From: Vreelandella sp031769195 | Lineage (GTDB): Bacteria > Pseudomonadota > Gammaproteobacteria > Pseudomonadales > Halomonadaceae | Assembly: GCF_031769195.1 (NCBI RefSeq) | Contig: NZ_JAVHNP010000003.1 | Span: 310,001-374,000 of the forward strand | Direction: 5' to 3' | DNA: 64,000 nucleotides | In this document: positions 26,153 to 34,848 of the stretch, piece by piece | How positions within the stretch are numbered: the first letter of the stretch is position 1 | How the letters are laid out: each line of letters begins with the position of its first letter | Position numbers and translations under genes: made by a program | Notes under the pieces: generated by a model | Told to the model about the DNA's origin: nothing | Database searches by the model: none | Seen by the model: the letters and a program-made list of their open reading frames with translations, nothing else

Positions 26153-26170
26153 TGAACAAAATGAACAAAA
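26153..26170. repeat. Tandem TGAACAAAA repeat upstream of tctC
   Basis: Two perfect adjacent copies of TGAACAAAA (26153-26161, 26162-26170). Slightly downstream comes a near-palindrome AACAATTTGTT. The A/T-rich repeated block sits between the response regulator and its likely target operon and could be the regulator's binding site. Confidence 0.45.
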
Positions 26171-26235
26171 CGACCACAAAGAACAATTTGTTGTTTATGG
26201 CCACAAGCTTGCCGCTAGGGGTGGCACTCTTCTAA
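26161..26235 (+). CDS. Possible 24-residue small ORF
   Basis: ATG to TAA, 24 codons, with AGGGAG about ten bases upstream. The peptide has a polar Lys/Thr/Asn N-terminus and a hydrophobic C-terminal half (NLLFMATSLPLGVALF), like a tiny membrane or leader peptide. The same bases contain the repeats above, so it may be a chance frame. No homologue is recognised. Confidence 0.25.
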   Translation: MNKTTTKNNLLFMATSLPLGVALF

Positions 26236-26308
26236 CGTTCACTGCGTAACCACACTGCCGCGTGTAGACCACCGCGCATAACAACATAATTGACTGTGGA
26301 GAACGCCA

Positions 26309-27301
26309 ATGAGCACGCTTTCCCTGAAGCGCGTCGCTGTTTTTGCTTTGCCGCTAGCAGCCCTCGCCATGACCACTTCTGCGTCCGCGCAGGAATGGAC
26401 ACCCAGCCGTTCCATCGAATTTATTGCCCCGGCTAACCCGGGTGGTGGTTGGGATACGCTGGTGCGCACCATGTCTCGCGTGATTCAGCAAGAATCCCTG
26501 GCCGATGAGAGCTTCGCAGCGATCAACGTACCGGGCGGCGGCGGTGCCGTGGCTTGGGCCCAGGTCGCTCGCGACAACGGCAACCCGCATAAACTGTTCG
26601 CCACTAGCCCGCCGATGATTCTGGTGCCGCTGGCTGGCGCATCGCGTTTTGACCACACTGACTTTACGCCGATTGCCCGTATCAACACGGACTACTCGAT
26701 CATCCTGGTCGCGGCCGATTCAGAGTACCAAGACCTTGAAGACCTGTTCACCGCGCTGAAAGCGAACCCCGGCCTGAGCGTTGGTGGCGGTAGCGCACCG
26801 GGTTCCATGGACCATATCTCTATTGCAGGCCTAGCGTCGGCAGCCGGTATGGAAGCCTCTGCGGTGAACTATATTCCGTTCTCCGGCGGCGGCGATGCCA
26901 TGACCAACCTGATGGGCGGCCATATTGAAGCCGTGATTGGCGGTGCCGGTGAAGCGGTTGGCCAATTGGGCGAAGGCAGCCAGCTGCGTGCGCTGGGCGT
27001 TTCTTCTGAAGAGCGTCTGGGCGGAGGTTTAGCGGACGTACCCACCTACCAAGAGCAAGGCTTCGACTACACCTTCGATATCTGGCGCGGTGTGATGGGT
27101 GCTCCGGAAATGCCGGAAGAAGCGGTTGAGTATTACGAAACCCTCTTCGCCGACATGCTGGAAACCAACGCATGGCGTGAAGCCAGCGACCAGCTGGGCT
27201 GGATTGATGCTTACCAGAACAGCGAAGAGTTCGGCGCGTTCCTGGACCAGCAGCAAGAGCAGTTCAGCAGCGTTCTGACCGATCTGGGCCTGATGCGCTA
27301 A
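26309..27301 (+). CDS. tctC: Tripartite tricarboxylate transporter binding protein
   Basis: Periplasmic binding protein of the TTT family, 330 residues. The signal peptide is about 1-27 (ending TTSASAQEW). The Bug-type fold shows SIEFIAPANPGGGWDTLVRTM, the ligand loop VGGGSAPGSMDHISI (the G-rich binding motif) and GGHIEAVIGGAGEAVGQ. It captures citrate or another di/tricarboxylate for TctAB, as known for the family; the exact ligand cannot be read. It has GGAG before the ATG. A strong hairpin follows before tctB. Confidence 0.92.
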   Translation: MSTLSLKRVAVFALPLAALAMTTSASAQEWTPSRSIEFIAPANPGGGWDTLVRTMSRVIQQESLADESFAAINVPGGGGAVAWAQVARDNGNPHKLFATSPPMILVPLAGASRFDHTDFTPIARINTDYSIILVAADSEYQDLEDLFTALKANPGLSVGGGSAPGSMDHISIAGLASAAGMEASAVNYIPFSGGGDAMTNLMGGHIEAVIGGAGEAVGQLGEGSQLRALGVSSEERLGGGLADVPTYQEQGFDYTFDIWRGVMGAPEMPEEAVEYYETLFADMLETNAWREASDQLGWIDAYQNSEEFGAFLDQQQEQFSSVLTDLGLMR

Positions 27302-27326
27302 TACCGCCAGCACCCGTTAGAGATAC

Positions 27327-27349
27327 CCCGGCGGCGCCTCGCCGCCGGG
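27327..27349 (+). repeat. Intercistronic hairpin after tctC
   Basis: Perfect 10-base GC stem (CCCGGCGGCG, 27327-27336 with 27340-27349) and 3-base loop, without a T-tract. It probably stabilises or partly separates the abundant binding-protein message from tctBA. Confidence 0.7.
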
Positions 27350-27410
27350 ACTTCGTCTGTTACCGCGAGGGCCTCTGCGCTACGGCGTTGGCTCCTTCGG
27401 AGAAATCCCA

Positions 27411-27893
27411 ATGACTCGATTAAATGTTAACCAGTGGCTAGCGTTAGTGCTGGCGCTGGTAGCGGCTGCTTATTTGGCCATGGCCTGGCAAATTCCTACG
27501 TTTCCTCTACCGCGTCCGGTGGACTCCGACCTGTTTCCTAAGGTGCTGGGTGTCTCACTGCTGCTGTTAGCGACGCTGCTGTTTTTTGAAAAGCCGAGCG
27601 CCATTGCGGGGACGGACGACATTGATCATGAGGCCACTAACGGGCCGCTACTGTTCACTCCCTGGGCGCGTGTCATTGTAACGTCGCTGGCCATTGCGGC
27701 TTACGCGTTTCTACTGGTGCCATTGGGCTTTGTGCTGGCCTCGACGCTCTTATGCGTGGGCTTGACGGCCTACTACGGCTACCGCCGCCACGGCGTTAAC
27801 CTGGCGTCATCGCTGGGTGTGGTACTGGCCCTTTACCTGACCATGACACGGGTAATGGATGTTTACCTACCCACGGGCGTACTGCCGTTTTAA
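27411..27893 (+). CDS. tctB: Tripartite tricarboxylate transporter small membrane subunit
   Basis: A 160-residue protein with four predicted membrane helices, the usual TctB layout: helix at about 10-28, conserved FPLPRPVDSDLFPKVLG loop, then helices near 45-60, 85-105 and 110-150. It is poorly conserved in the family but certain from position between tctC and tctA. GGAGAAAT precedes the start. Confidence 0.9.
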   Translation: MTRLNVNQWLALVLALVAAAYLAMAWQIPTFPLPRPVDSDLFPKVLGVSLLLLATLLFFEKPSAIAGTDDIDHEATNGPLLFTPWARVIVTSLAIAAYAFLLVPLGFVLASTLLCVGLTAYYGYRRHGVNLASSLGVVLALYLTMTRVMDVYLPTGVLPF

Positions 27894-27942
27894 ACACGGC
27901 ATGCGGTTGCACCTGTAGCGGGTTTTAACGAGAGACACTCCC

Positions 27943-29442
27943 ATGGATGCCTTGAATAATCTCATGTACGGCTTTGGCATCGCGCTTGAGCCAATCAATA
28001 TCGCTTACGTGTTTGCTGGTGTATTCGCCGGTACCATTATCGGTATGTTGCCCGGCCTAGGGCCAATCAGCGCGCTGGCGTTGATGATCCCGATTACCTT
28101 TGCCATGGAGCCTTCTTCTGGCCTGATTTTGATGGCAGGGGTCTATTACGGCGCTATTTTTGGCGGCTCGACGTCTTCTATTCTGCTCAACGCCCCCGGC
28201 GTGGCGGGCACGGTGGCCACCTCTTTTGATGGCTATCCGATGGCCAAGCAGGGCTTGGCGGGTAAAGCGCTGGCCATTGCCGCGTACGCCTCGTTTATTG
28301 GTGGCACGGTCTCGGTCATCTTTTTGATGCTGGTGGCGCCGCTGCTGTCGAAAGTGGCGGTGAGCTTTGGCCCGGCGGAGTACTTCGCGCTGATGGTGTT
28401 GGGTTTAACAGCGGTGGTATCGCTGTCGGATAAGTCGCTGGTGAAAGGCCTGATTGCGGCGGTGATTGGCGTGATGATCTCGATTGTGGGGATCGACACC
28501 CAAACCGGCACCGAACGCTTTACCTTTAACTCGATTCAACTGCTCGACGGGATCGACTTCCTGGTGGTGGCGCTAGGTATCTTTGCCCTGGCGGAAGTGT
28601 TCTATATGCTGCTGCGTGGCGGCGGTGGTAAAGAGGTGCCGCGCAATGTGATTGGTTCGCTGAAACTAAGCCGTAGCGAAGTGAAGCAAATTGCAGGCCC
28701 GATTAGCCGCAGCTCTGTGCTTGGTTTCTTCACAGGCGTACTGCCGGGCGCGGGTGCCACCATTGGCTCGTTTTTGGGCTACAGCATGGAAAAGCGCTTA
28801 GCCAAAGATGGCGATACCTTTGGTAAAGGCAATATTAAAGGCGTGGCCGCGCCAGAAGCGGCTAATAACGCGGCCTGTACCGGTTCGTTCGTACCGCTTC
28901 TCACGCTAGGTGTGCCGGGTTCAGGCACCACGGCCGTCTTGCTGGGTGCGCTACTGGTGATGGGTGTGACACCTGGCCCCATGATGCTGGAGCAACGTCC
29001 GGATGTGTTCTGGGGCGTGATTGCCAGTATGTATATCGGCAACATCTTCCTGCTGGTGCTGAACCTGCCGCTGATTCCGCTGATTGCAAAAATCCTCGAC
29101 CTGCCGCGCCCGCTGCTGCTGTCGATGATACTGATCTTCTGCATGATCGGTGTCTACGGTATGAGCTTCAGCGTGTTCGACCTGCTGCTGCTGTTGGGCT
29201 TTGGCCTGCTGGGCTTAGGGTTGCGCCTGTTTGGCTTCCCCACCGCGCCGCTGATCCTTGCGCTGATTCTTGGCAATATCATGGAAGAGTCCATGCGCCG
29301 GGCGCTGCAGATCTCCGGCGGTGACTGGACCACCTTTATCGACAAGCCGATTTCACTCTCTCTACTGGTGATTGCGGTTCTATCGCTGGGCCTGCCGTTG
29401 CTGAAGAAGCGTCGTAATAAAGCCCCCTCTGCCGCACACTAA
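27943..29442 (+). CDS. tctA: Tripartite tricarboxylate transporter large membrane subunit
   Basis: The main translocation subunit, 499 residues with about 11-12 helices, driven by an ion gradient. Family motifs: GTIIGMLPGLGPISALALMIP near residue 30, YYGAIFGGSTSSILLNAPG near 68, and GVLPGAGATIGSFLGYSMEK plus AAPEAANNAACTGSFVPLLTLGVPGS in the second half. It ends the operon; a strong terminator follows 20 bases later. Confidence 0.94.
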   Translation: MDALNNLMYGFGIALEPINIAYVFAGVFAGTIIGMLPGLGPISALALMIPITFAMEPSSGLILMAGVYYGAIFGGSTSSILLNAPGVAGTVATSFDGYPMAKQGLAGKALAIAAYASFIGGTVSVIFLMLVAPLLSKVAVSFGPAEYFALMVLGLTAVVSLSDKSLVKGLIAAVIGVMISIVGIDTQTGTERFTFNSIQLLDGIDFLVVALGIFALAEVFYMLLRGGGGKEVPRNVIGSLKLSRSEVKQIAGPISRSSVLGFFTGVLPGAGATIGSFLGYSMEKRLAKDGDTFGKGNIKGVAAPEAANNAACTGSFVPLLTLGVPGSGTTAVLLGALLVMGVTPGPMMLEQRPDVFWGVIASMYIGNIFLLVLNLPLIPLIAKILDLPRPLLLSMILIFCMIGVYGMSFSVFDLLLLLGFGLLGLGLRLFGFPTAPLILALILGNIMEESMRRALQISGGDWTTFIDKPISLSLLVIAVLSLGLPLLKKRRNKAPSAAH

Positions 29443-29461
29443 CGCTCAACGCAGTACCTCC

Positions 29462-29495
29462 AAAGCGCCCTAGCTTCTGCTAGGGCGCTTTTTTT
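29462..29495 (+). terminator. Terminator of the tctCBA operon
   Basis: Perfect 13-base stem (AAAGCGCCCTAGC, 29462-29474 with 29479-29491), TTCT loop and seven T. A clear intrinsic terminator. Confidence 0.92.
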
Positions 29496-29534
29496 ATGGT
29501 GCACCCCCGCCCATGGTGCAAAGCGCCGTGTTGG

Positions 29535-29551
29535 TGCATGACAATCGTGCA
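29535..29551 (+). promoter_or_regulatory. NtrC-like site, distal, urt promoter
   Basis: TGCATGACAATCGTGCA matches the NtrC consensus TGCACCA-N3-TGGTGCA at 11 of 14 fixed positions. Its centre is about -142 from the predicted start. Further GGTGCA half-sites lie at 29498, 29515 and 29533. Confidence 0.65.
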
Positions 29552-29566
29552 TAAAGGACGCTTCGG

Positions 29567-29583
29567 TGCGCCATCTTGGTGCT
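29567..29583 (+). promoter_or_regulatory. NtrC-like site, proximal, urt promoter
   Basis: TGCGCCATCTTGGTGCT matches the NtrC consensus at 12 of 14 fixed positions. Its centre is about -110 from the predicted start, 32 bases (three turns) from the distal site. Confidence 0.72.
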
Positions 29584-29615
29584 AAGGCATCTGAGTTATG
29601 TTTTTTGTACACAGC

Positions 29616-29628
29616 TAAGTAATTGATT
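29616..29628 (-). promoter_or_regulatory. IHF site in the urt promoter
   Basis: On the minus strand AATCAATTACTTA fits WATCAA-N4-TTR exactly, in an AT-rich stretch between the NtrC sites and the sigma-54 promoter, where a DNA bend is expected. Confidence 0.55.
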
Positions 29629-29658
29629 GTATTTTTAATAGTGGCCTTTGTTCCAAAC

Positions 29659-29674
29659 TGGCGCACCCCTTGCA
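29659..29674 (+). promoter_or_regulatory. Sigma-54 promoter of the urt operon
   Basis: TGGCGC-N5-TTGCA with exact -24/-12 spacing (GG at 29660-29661, GC at 29672-29673), one base from the best consensus. Transcription should start near 29685, leaving a 135-base leader before urtA. Confidence 0.82.
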
Positions 29675-29819
29675 ACGTGAATAGCGACGTGTGAATACGA
29701 GTTGTAACTCGCGACCCACGAGTGGACGCACCAAGCACCCCGTCGCATCAACAACGACAACGCTTGGTCGCGATACCCCAAACACGAGCCCCAACCATAA
29801 GGGGCGCAAGGAGGTTCAA

Positions 29820-31172
29820 GTGACCACACTGCAGCGCAAGACACACCCACGTACCCTTAGCCGTTTCGCTACTGCCCTGATCGCCGCCTCCGTCATGGGG
29901 GCTAGTGCACAAGCACTTGCCCAAGACGACGACCCGATTAAAGTCGGCATTCTGCACTCCCTCTCTGGCACCATGGCCATCAGTGAATCCACCCTGAAAG
30001 ACACCGTGGAAATGCTGATTGAACAGCAGAACGAAGCCGGTGGTCTGCTGGGCCGTCAGTTGGAAGCTGTGGTGGTCGACCCCGCTTCCAACTGGCCGCT
30101 GTTTGCCGAGCGCGCCCGTGAACTGCTTGCCCAGGAAGAAGTGGATGTGATCTTCGGCAACTGGACCTCCGTTTCCCGTAAGGCAGTGCTGCCGGTGGTA
30201 GAAGAGCTCAACGGCTTACTGTTCTACCCGGTGCAGTACGAAGGCGAAGAGTCGTCTGAAAACGTCTTCTACACCGGGGCTGCCCCCAACCAGCAGGCCA
30301 TTCCCGCCGTTGAGTATTTGATCAACGAAGTGGGCATCGAGCGCTTTGCGCTAATCGGTACCGACTACGTCTACCCGCGCACCACCAACCGCATCTTAGA
30401 AGCGTTCCTGAAAGATGAGCACGGCGTGGCCGACGAAGACATCATGGTCAACTACACGCCGTTTGGTCACTCTGACTGGCAGAACATCGTCTCCGAAATT
30501 CGCCGCTTTGGTGAAGAGGGTAAGCCCACCGCTGTGGTCTCCACCATTAACGGCGATGCCAACGTACCGTTCTACCGCGAGCTGGCCAACCAAGGCATTG
30601 ATGCCGCCGACATTCCGGTCATCGCCTTCTCTGTCGGCGAGCAGGAGCTTTCCGGTATCGACACCGCGCCGCTAGTGGGCCACCTAGCGGCTTGGAACTA
30701 CTTCATGAGCGTTGATAACGATGCCAACTACGACTTTATCGACGCCTGGATCGAGCACACCGGTGACGAGATGTCGGTGACCAACGACCCCATGGAAGCG
30801 CACTACATTGGCTTCAATATGTGGGCAGAAGCGGTACGTAAAGCGGGCACCACCGATGTGGACGCAGTGAAAGACGCGATTATCGGTGTGACCGTACCTA
30901 ACCTCTCGGGTGGCTATGCAGCGATGATGCCTAACCACCACATCACCAAGCCGGTGCTGATTGGCGAAGTTCAGGATAACGGCCAGTTCGACATCGTCTG
31001 GCAAACGCCTTCTACCGTAGCCGGTGATGCGTGGTCGGATTACCTGCCGGACTCCCGTGACCTGATCGCAGATTGGCGCAAGCCCATGGAGTGCGGCAAC
31101 TTTAATGTTGTGAACGGTTCTTGTGGTGGCAGCACCGCAGCAGAAGAAGCCGAAGCAGCACTCGCCGAGTAA
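29820..31172 (+). CDS. urtA: Urea ABC transporter, substrate-binding protein
   Basis: Periplasmic urea-binding protein, 450 residues from the GTG at 29820, which has a consensus AAGGAGG just upstream. The frame is open 43 codons earlier but that is leader. The signal peptide is about 1-34 (ending SAQALA-QDDD). UrtA marks: KVGILHSLSGTMAISESTLKD, DPASNWPLFAERARELL, FYPVQYEGEESSENVFYTGAAPNQQ and DPMEAHYIGFNMWAEAV. It opens urtABCDE and, with urease downstream in the window, supplies urea as nitrogen source. Confidence 0.95.
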   Translation: MTTLQRKTHPRTLSRFATALIAASVMGASAQALAQDDDPIKVGILHSLSGTMAISESTLKDTVEMLIEQQNEAGGLLGRQLEAVVVDPASNWPLFAERARELLAQEEVDVIFGNWTSVSRKAVLPVVEELNGLLFYPVQYEGEESSENVFYTGAAPNQQAIPAVEYLINEVGIERFALIGTDYVYPRTTNRILEAFLKDEHGVADEDIMVNYTPFGHSDWQNIVSEIRRFGEEGKPTAVVSTINGDANVPFYRELANQGIDAADIPVIAFSVGEQELSGIDTAPLVGHLAAWNYFMSVDNDANYDFIDAWIEHTGDEMSVTNDPMEAHYIGFNMWAEAVRKAGTTDVDAVKDAIIGVTVPNLSGGYAAMMPNHHITKPVLIGEVQDNGQFDIVWQTPSTVAGDAWSDYLPDSRDLIADWRKPMECGNFNVVNGSCGGSTAAEEAEAALAE

Positions 31173-31179
31173 CTTTCGT

Positions 31180-31213
31180 CCCCTACTGTGCCAGCGTAAT
31201 GGCGCAGTAGGGG
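31180..31213 (+). repeat. Intercistronic hairpin after urtA
   Basis: A 14-pair stem with one G-T wobble (31180-31193 with 31200-31213) and 6-base loop, no T-tract. It sits eight bases after the urtA stop and probably raises urtA message over urtBCDE. Confidence 0.75.
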
Positions 31214-31255
31214 AGCACGCTATCTCCCCCATTTGATCACCAAAGGAAGAACCCC

Positions 31256-32866
31256 ATGAGGCGTTTCCTTTCCTTGGGGCTACTGTGTCTGGTGCTGTTA
31301 AGCACCGCCATGACGGCGCAGGCACAAAGTGACCCCTCGACCCCCGATGACCAAGCAGCGCTTGCGCTACTCAGCGCGCTGGATGTGGACTCCTACCGCG
31401 ATAAAGGCGAGGCCATCACCGCTATTTTGCAAAGCGACGATGAGCGCGCCCGCGATTGGTTGCAGGCGCTTCTAGATGGCCGCCTACAGCGCGCCGACGA
31501 CGGCCGTTTCGTACTGGTATTAGATAACCGTGGCCGCGATTGGCCAGTGGCCGATGCGCTGACCAACGAGCCGCTGGGCGAAATGTCCCGCCGCGACTTG
31601 GAGCGTGTGGGCATTAATAACGCGTTGCGCAATCAGCTGCGTAGTGCCATTGCCGTGGTGGATCTCTACTCTCCTAACGTTGAGCGCCGCCGCACCTCCG
31701 CCGACCGTTTGCTGGGCGAAGTGGATGGCGAGCTAGCCGAAACGCTCGCACCGGTGATTGCCGAGGCAGAAGATGACCACGTGCGTATGCGCCTCACCCA
31801 AGCAGTGGCGATTTACCGTGCCGAGCAGGGTGAGATGGCGGGCGTAGAAGCCCTCACCGGTAGCCTACACCCCCGCGCTCGCGTGGCGCTGGGCCGTGCG
31901 GCGAATAGCGACGACCCAATTGTTGCCGATGCAGCCGCAGCGGCGCTGGCCGGTATCGAGCAGCAGCTAAAGATTAATCGGGGCCTGGAGACGCTCTACT
32001 TCGGCTTGAGCCTTGGCTCGGTGCTGGTGCTGGCAGCCATTGGCCTGGCGATTACCTTTGGCGTGATGGGCGTGATCAACATGGCCCACGGCGAACTAAT
32101 GATGCTGGGCGCTTATACCACTTGGATGATGCAGCAACTGCTGCCCGGCCAGCCCGGGCTGGCGCTGATGTTGTCGATTCCCGCCGGCTTTATGGTGGCC
32201 GCACTGGTGGGCATTGCCATTGAGCGGGGCGTGATCCAGTTCCTCAAAGGCCGCCCGCTGGAAACCCTGCTGGCCACTTTCGGTATCAGCCTGATTCTGC
32301 AGCAGCTGGTACGCACGGTCATTTCACCGCTCAACCGTACCGTGGTGACACCAGAGTGGATGAGCGGCTCGCTGGTGATCAACGACGCGCTCTCGCTGAC
32401 CCTCAACCGTATGTACGTGCTGGGCTTTGCGCTGGTGGTGTTTGCCGCGCTGATGCTCATCATGCGCCGCACCCGCTTAGGGCTTGAAGTGCGTGCCGTG
32501 ACCCAGAACCGCGCCATGGCGCGCTCGATGGGTATTCGCGCCACTCGCGTAGATATCATGACCTTTGCACTGGGCTCGGGCGTGGCGGGCTTGGCGGGCG
32601 TGGCGCTCTCTCAGCTCACCAACGTTGGCCCCAACTTGGGCCAGAACTACATCATCGACTCGTTCATGGTGGTGGTGTTTGGCGGCGTGGGTAACCTGTG
32701 GGGCACGCTGGTGGCGGGGCTCTCGCTGGGCATTATCAACCAAGTGCTGGAACCCTGGGCGGGCGCGGTGCTGGCCAAGATTATCGTGCTGGTCTTCATC
32801 ATTCTGTTTATTCAAAAACGCCCGCGTGGACTCTTCCCGCAGAAGGGCCGGGCTGCGGAGGGCTAA
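31256..32866 (+). CDS. urtB: Urea ABC transporter permease UrtB
   Basis: Inner-membrane permease of the branched-chain amino acid type, 536 residues. As usual for UrtB it has a signal sequence (about 1-24, ending MTAQAQS) and a periplasmic HEAT-like extension (about 25-235). The LivH-like membrane domain follows (about 240-535) with VMGVINMAHGELMMLGAYTTWM and GVGNLWGTLVAGLSLG. The start has AAGGAAG. Second gene of the urt operon. Confidence 0.94.
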   Translation: MRRFLSLGLLCLVLLSTAMTAQAQSDPSTPDDQAALALLSALDVDSYRDKGEAITAILQSDDERARDWLQALLDGRLQRADDGRFVLVLDNRGRDWPVADALTNEPLGEMSRRDLERVGINNALRNQLRSAIAVVDLYSPNVERRRTSADRLLGEVDGELAETLAPVIAEAEDDHVRMRLTQAVAIYRAEQGEMAGVEALTGSLHPRARVALGRAANSDDPIVADAAAAALAGIEQQLKINRGLETLYFGLSLGSVLVLAAIGLAITFGVMGVINMAHGELMMLGAYTTWMMQQLLPGQPGLALMLSIPAGFMVAALVGIAIERGVIQFLKGRPLETLLATFGISLILQQLVRTVISPLNRTVVTPEWMSGSLVINDALSLTLNRMYVLGFALVVFAALMLIMRRTRLGLEVRAVTQNRAMARSMGIRATRVDIMTFALGSGVAGLAGVALSQLTNVGPNLGQNYIIDSFMVVVFGGVGNLWGTLVAGLSLGIINQVLEPWAGAVLAKIIVLVFIILFIQKRPRGLFPQKGRAAEG

Positions 32867-32869
32867 CCT

Positions 32870-34015
32870 ATGATGACGCAAGCAACATCCAGCCAGTTTT
32901 GGCTCACTCGCCCATTCGGTGAGCGGGCCACCCAGACCTTCCTCGGCGTTCTGTTTGCCGCGCTGCTGATTGTCACCGTGCTGCATCTGGCGGTGCCCCA
33001 GGGGCATCCGCTGCATGTGAACGCTTACACCGTTAATCTATTCGGTAAGTACTTAAGCTATGCGCTGCTCGCCGTGGCGGTGGATTTAGTGTGGGGTTAC
33101 CTGGGGATTTTAAGCCTGGGCCACGGGGCGTTTTTCGCCATTGGCGGCTACGCCATGGGCATGTACTTAATGCGCCAAATTGGTGAACGCGGCACCTACG
33201 GCCATCCAGTACTGCCGGACTTTATGGTGTTCCTCAACTGGGACAGCCTGCCCTGGTACTGGCACGGCTTCGATATGGCCTGGTTTGCCTTTGCCATGGT
33301 GCTGCTGGCCCCAGGCCTGCTGGCGCTGGTGTTCGGCTTTTTGGCTTTCCGCTCGCGGGTCACCGGGGTGTATCTCTCGATTATTACCCAGGCGCTCACC
33401 TTTGCTCTGATGCTGGCCTTCTTCCGTAATGAGATGGGCTTTGGCGGCAATAACGGCCTGACCGACTTCCGCGAGCTGCTGGGCTTTAACCTGCGTAGCG
33501 ATGCCACCCGCTTGGGGCTGTTTATCGCCACCGGCGTGGCGCTGGCGCTGGGCTATATCCTCTGCCGGGCAATCGTGACCAGTAAGCTGGGCCGGGTATG
33601 TGTGGCCACGCGGGATGCCGAAGCGCGCACGCGCTTTATTGGTTACCGGGTCGAGCGCTTCCAGCTGTTTGTATTTGTGGTTTCGGCCATGCTGGCAGGC
33701 CTTGCCGGGGCGCTCTATGTACCGCAAGTGGGCATTATCAACCCCAGCGAGTTCTCGCCGCTGTTCTCGATTGAAATCGTGCTATGGGTGGCGCTGGGTG
33801 GCCGAGCCACGCTGTACGGTGCGGTGATCGGTGCGATTTTGGTCAACTACGCCAAAACCATCTTCACCGGCATTATGCCCGACGCTTGGCTGTTCGCCCT
33901 GGGCGCGCTATTCGTGCTGGTTACGGTGCTGCTGCCTAAAGGTGTGGCGGGGCTGTTAGGCCACCTAAAGCGCCGTAAAGAGGATGATCACCCACCCAAG
34001 GAGGCCGCCGCATGA
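32870..34015 (+). CDS. urtC: Urea ABC transporter permease UrtC
   Basis: LivM-like permease of 381 residues. It has the longer UrtC N-terminus, helices from about 25, the conserved VDLVWGYLGILSLGHGAFFAIGGYAMGMYL, and VGIINPSEFSPLFSIEIVLWVALGGRATLYGA. It begins three bases after the urtB stop (two adjacent ATG codons; the first is used here) and its stop overlaps urtD as ATGA. Confidence 0.94.
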   Translation: MMTQATSSQFWLTRPFGERATQTFLGVLFAALLIVTVLHLAVPQGHPLHVNAYTVNLFGKYLSYALLAVAVDLVWGYLGILSLGHGAFFAIGGYAMGMYLMRQIGERGTYGHPVLPDFMVFLNWDSLPWYWHGFDMAWFAFAMVLLAPGLLALVFGFLAFRSRVTGVYLSIITQALTFALMLAFFRNEMGFGGNNGLTDFRELLGFNLRSDATRLGLFIATGVALALGYILCRAIVTSKLGRVCVATRDAEARTRFIGYRVERFQLFVFVVSAMLAGLAGALYVPQVGIINPSEFSPLFSIEIVLWVALGGRATLYGAVIGAILVNYAKTIFTGIMPDAWLFALGALFVLVTVLLPKGVAGLLGHLKRRKEDDHPPKEAAA

Positions 34016-34848
34016 GCCTATTACAATCGCTAAAAGCGCGGGATCGGGTGTTTGATTTTATGGCCACCGAGGCCTCACCGGTTGACGTGCGCCACGGCCC
34101 GATTCTGTATATGGAAGATGTTACCGTCAGCTTCGATGGCTTCAAGGCCATCAATGACCTGAACCTAACCATCGATGACGGCGAGCTGCGCTGCATTATC
34201 GGCCCCAACGGGGCCGGTAAAACCACCATGATGGACATTATCACCGGCAAGACGCGGCCTACTGCGGGCAGCGTGTGGTTCGGCAGCCGCCACAACCTAC
34301 TGCACATGAACGAACCGGAAATCGCCAGCCTTGGCATTGGTCGCAAGTTCCAGAAGCCCACGGTGTTCGAAGCGCTCAGCGTATTCGAGAACCTGGAATT
34401 GGCGATGGCTGCCGACAAGCGCATCTTCCCCACGCTGACCGCCCGCATGACCGGGGAGATTAAAGACCGCATTGACGACGTGCTGGAAACCATCGGCCTG
34501 ACCGCGCTGCGCTTTCAGCCCGCCGGGATTCTCTCCCACGGCCAAAAACAGTGGCTGGAGATTGGCATGCTGCTGATGCAGCGCCCGCGCCTGCTATTGG
34601 TGGATGAGCCAGTGGCGGGAATGACCGAGCAGGAGATGGAGCGCACCGCCGAGCTATTAACCGGCTTGGCGGGTAAGCAATCGGTGGTGGTAGTGGAGCA
34701 TGATATGGGCTTTGTGCGCTCGATTGCCCGCAAGGTGACCGTACTGCACCAGGGCAGCGTGCTGGCCGAAGGCAGCATGGATCAGGTCTCCAACGACCCC
34801 AAAGTGGTCGAGGTGTATCTAGGGTCGGATGAAGAGGAGAGCGCCTGA
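34012..34848 (+). CDS. urtD: Urea ABC transporter ATP-binding protein UrtD
   Basis: LivG-like ATPase of 278 residues. Walker A GPNGAGKTTMMD, Q-loop GRKFQKPTVFEALSVFENLEL, a degenerate signature LSHGQKQWLEIGMLL (LSHGQ rather than LSGGQ, normal for UrtD), Walker B RLLLVDEPVAGMTEQE and the VVVEHDMGFV switch. A 35-residue N-terminal extension precedes the ABC domain. It overlaps urtC by ATGA and urtE by TGATG. Confidence 0.95.
   Translation: MSLLQSLKARDRVFDFMATEASPVDVRHGPILYMEDVTVSFDGFKAINDLNLTIDDGELRCIIGPNGAGKTTMMDIITGKTRPTAGSVWFGSRHNLLHMNEPEIASLGIGRKFQKPTVFEALSVFENLELAMAADKRIFPTLTARMTGEIKDRIDDVLETIGLTALRFQPAGILSHGQKQWLEIGMLLMQRPRLLLVDEPVAGMTEQEMERTAELLTGLAGKQSVVVVEHDMGFVRSIARKVTVLHQGSVLAEGSMDQVSNDPKVVEVYLGSDEEESA

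Noticed and set aside
29500..29520. TGCACC-N9-GGTGCA as a third NtrC site
   Set aside because: The half-sites are right but the spacing is 9 rather than 5 bases, so it cannot be a standard dimer site; kept only as extra half-sites.
29691..29819. 43-codon extension of urtA
   Set aside because: It lies in the predicted 5' leader of the sigma-54 transcript; the GTG at 29820 has a consensus ribosome binding site and starts a proper signal peptide.
32477..33727. Long minus-strand open frames within urtB and urtC
   Set aside because: Shadows of GC-rich coding sequence; His/Gln/Arg-rich text with no recognisable fold.
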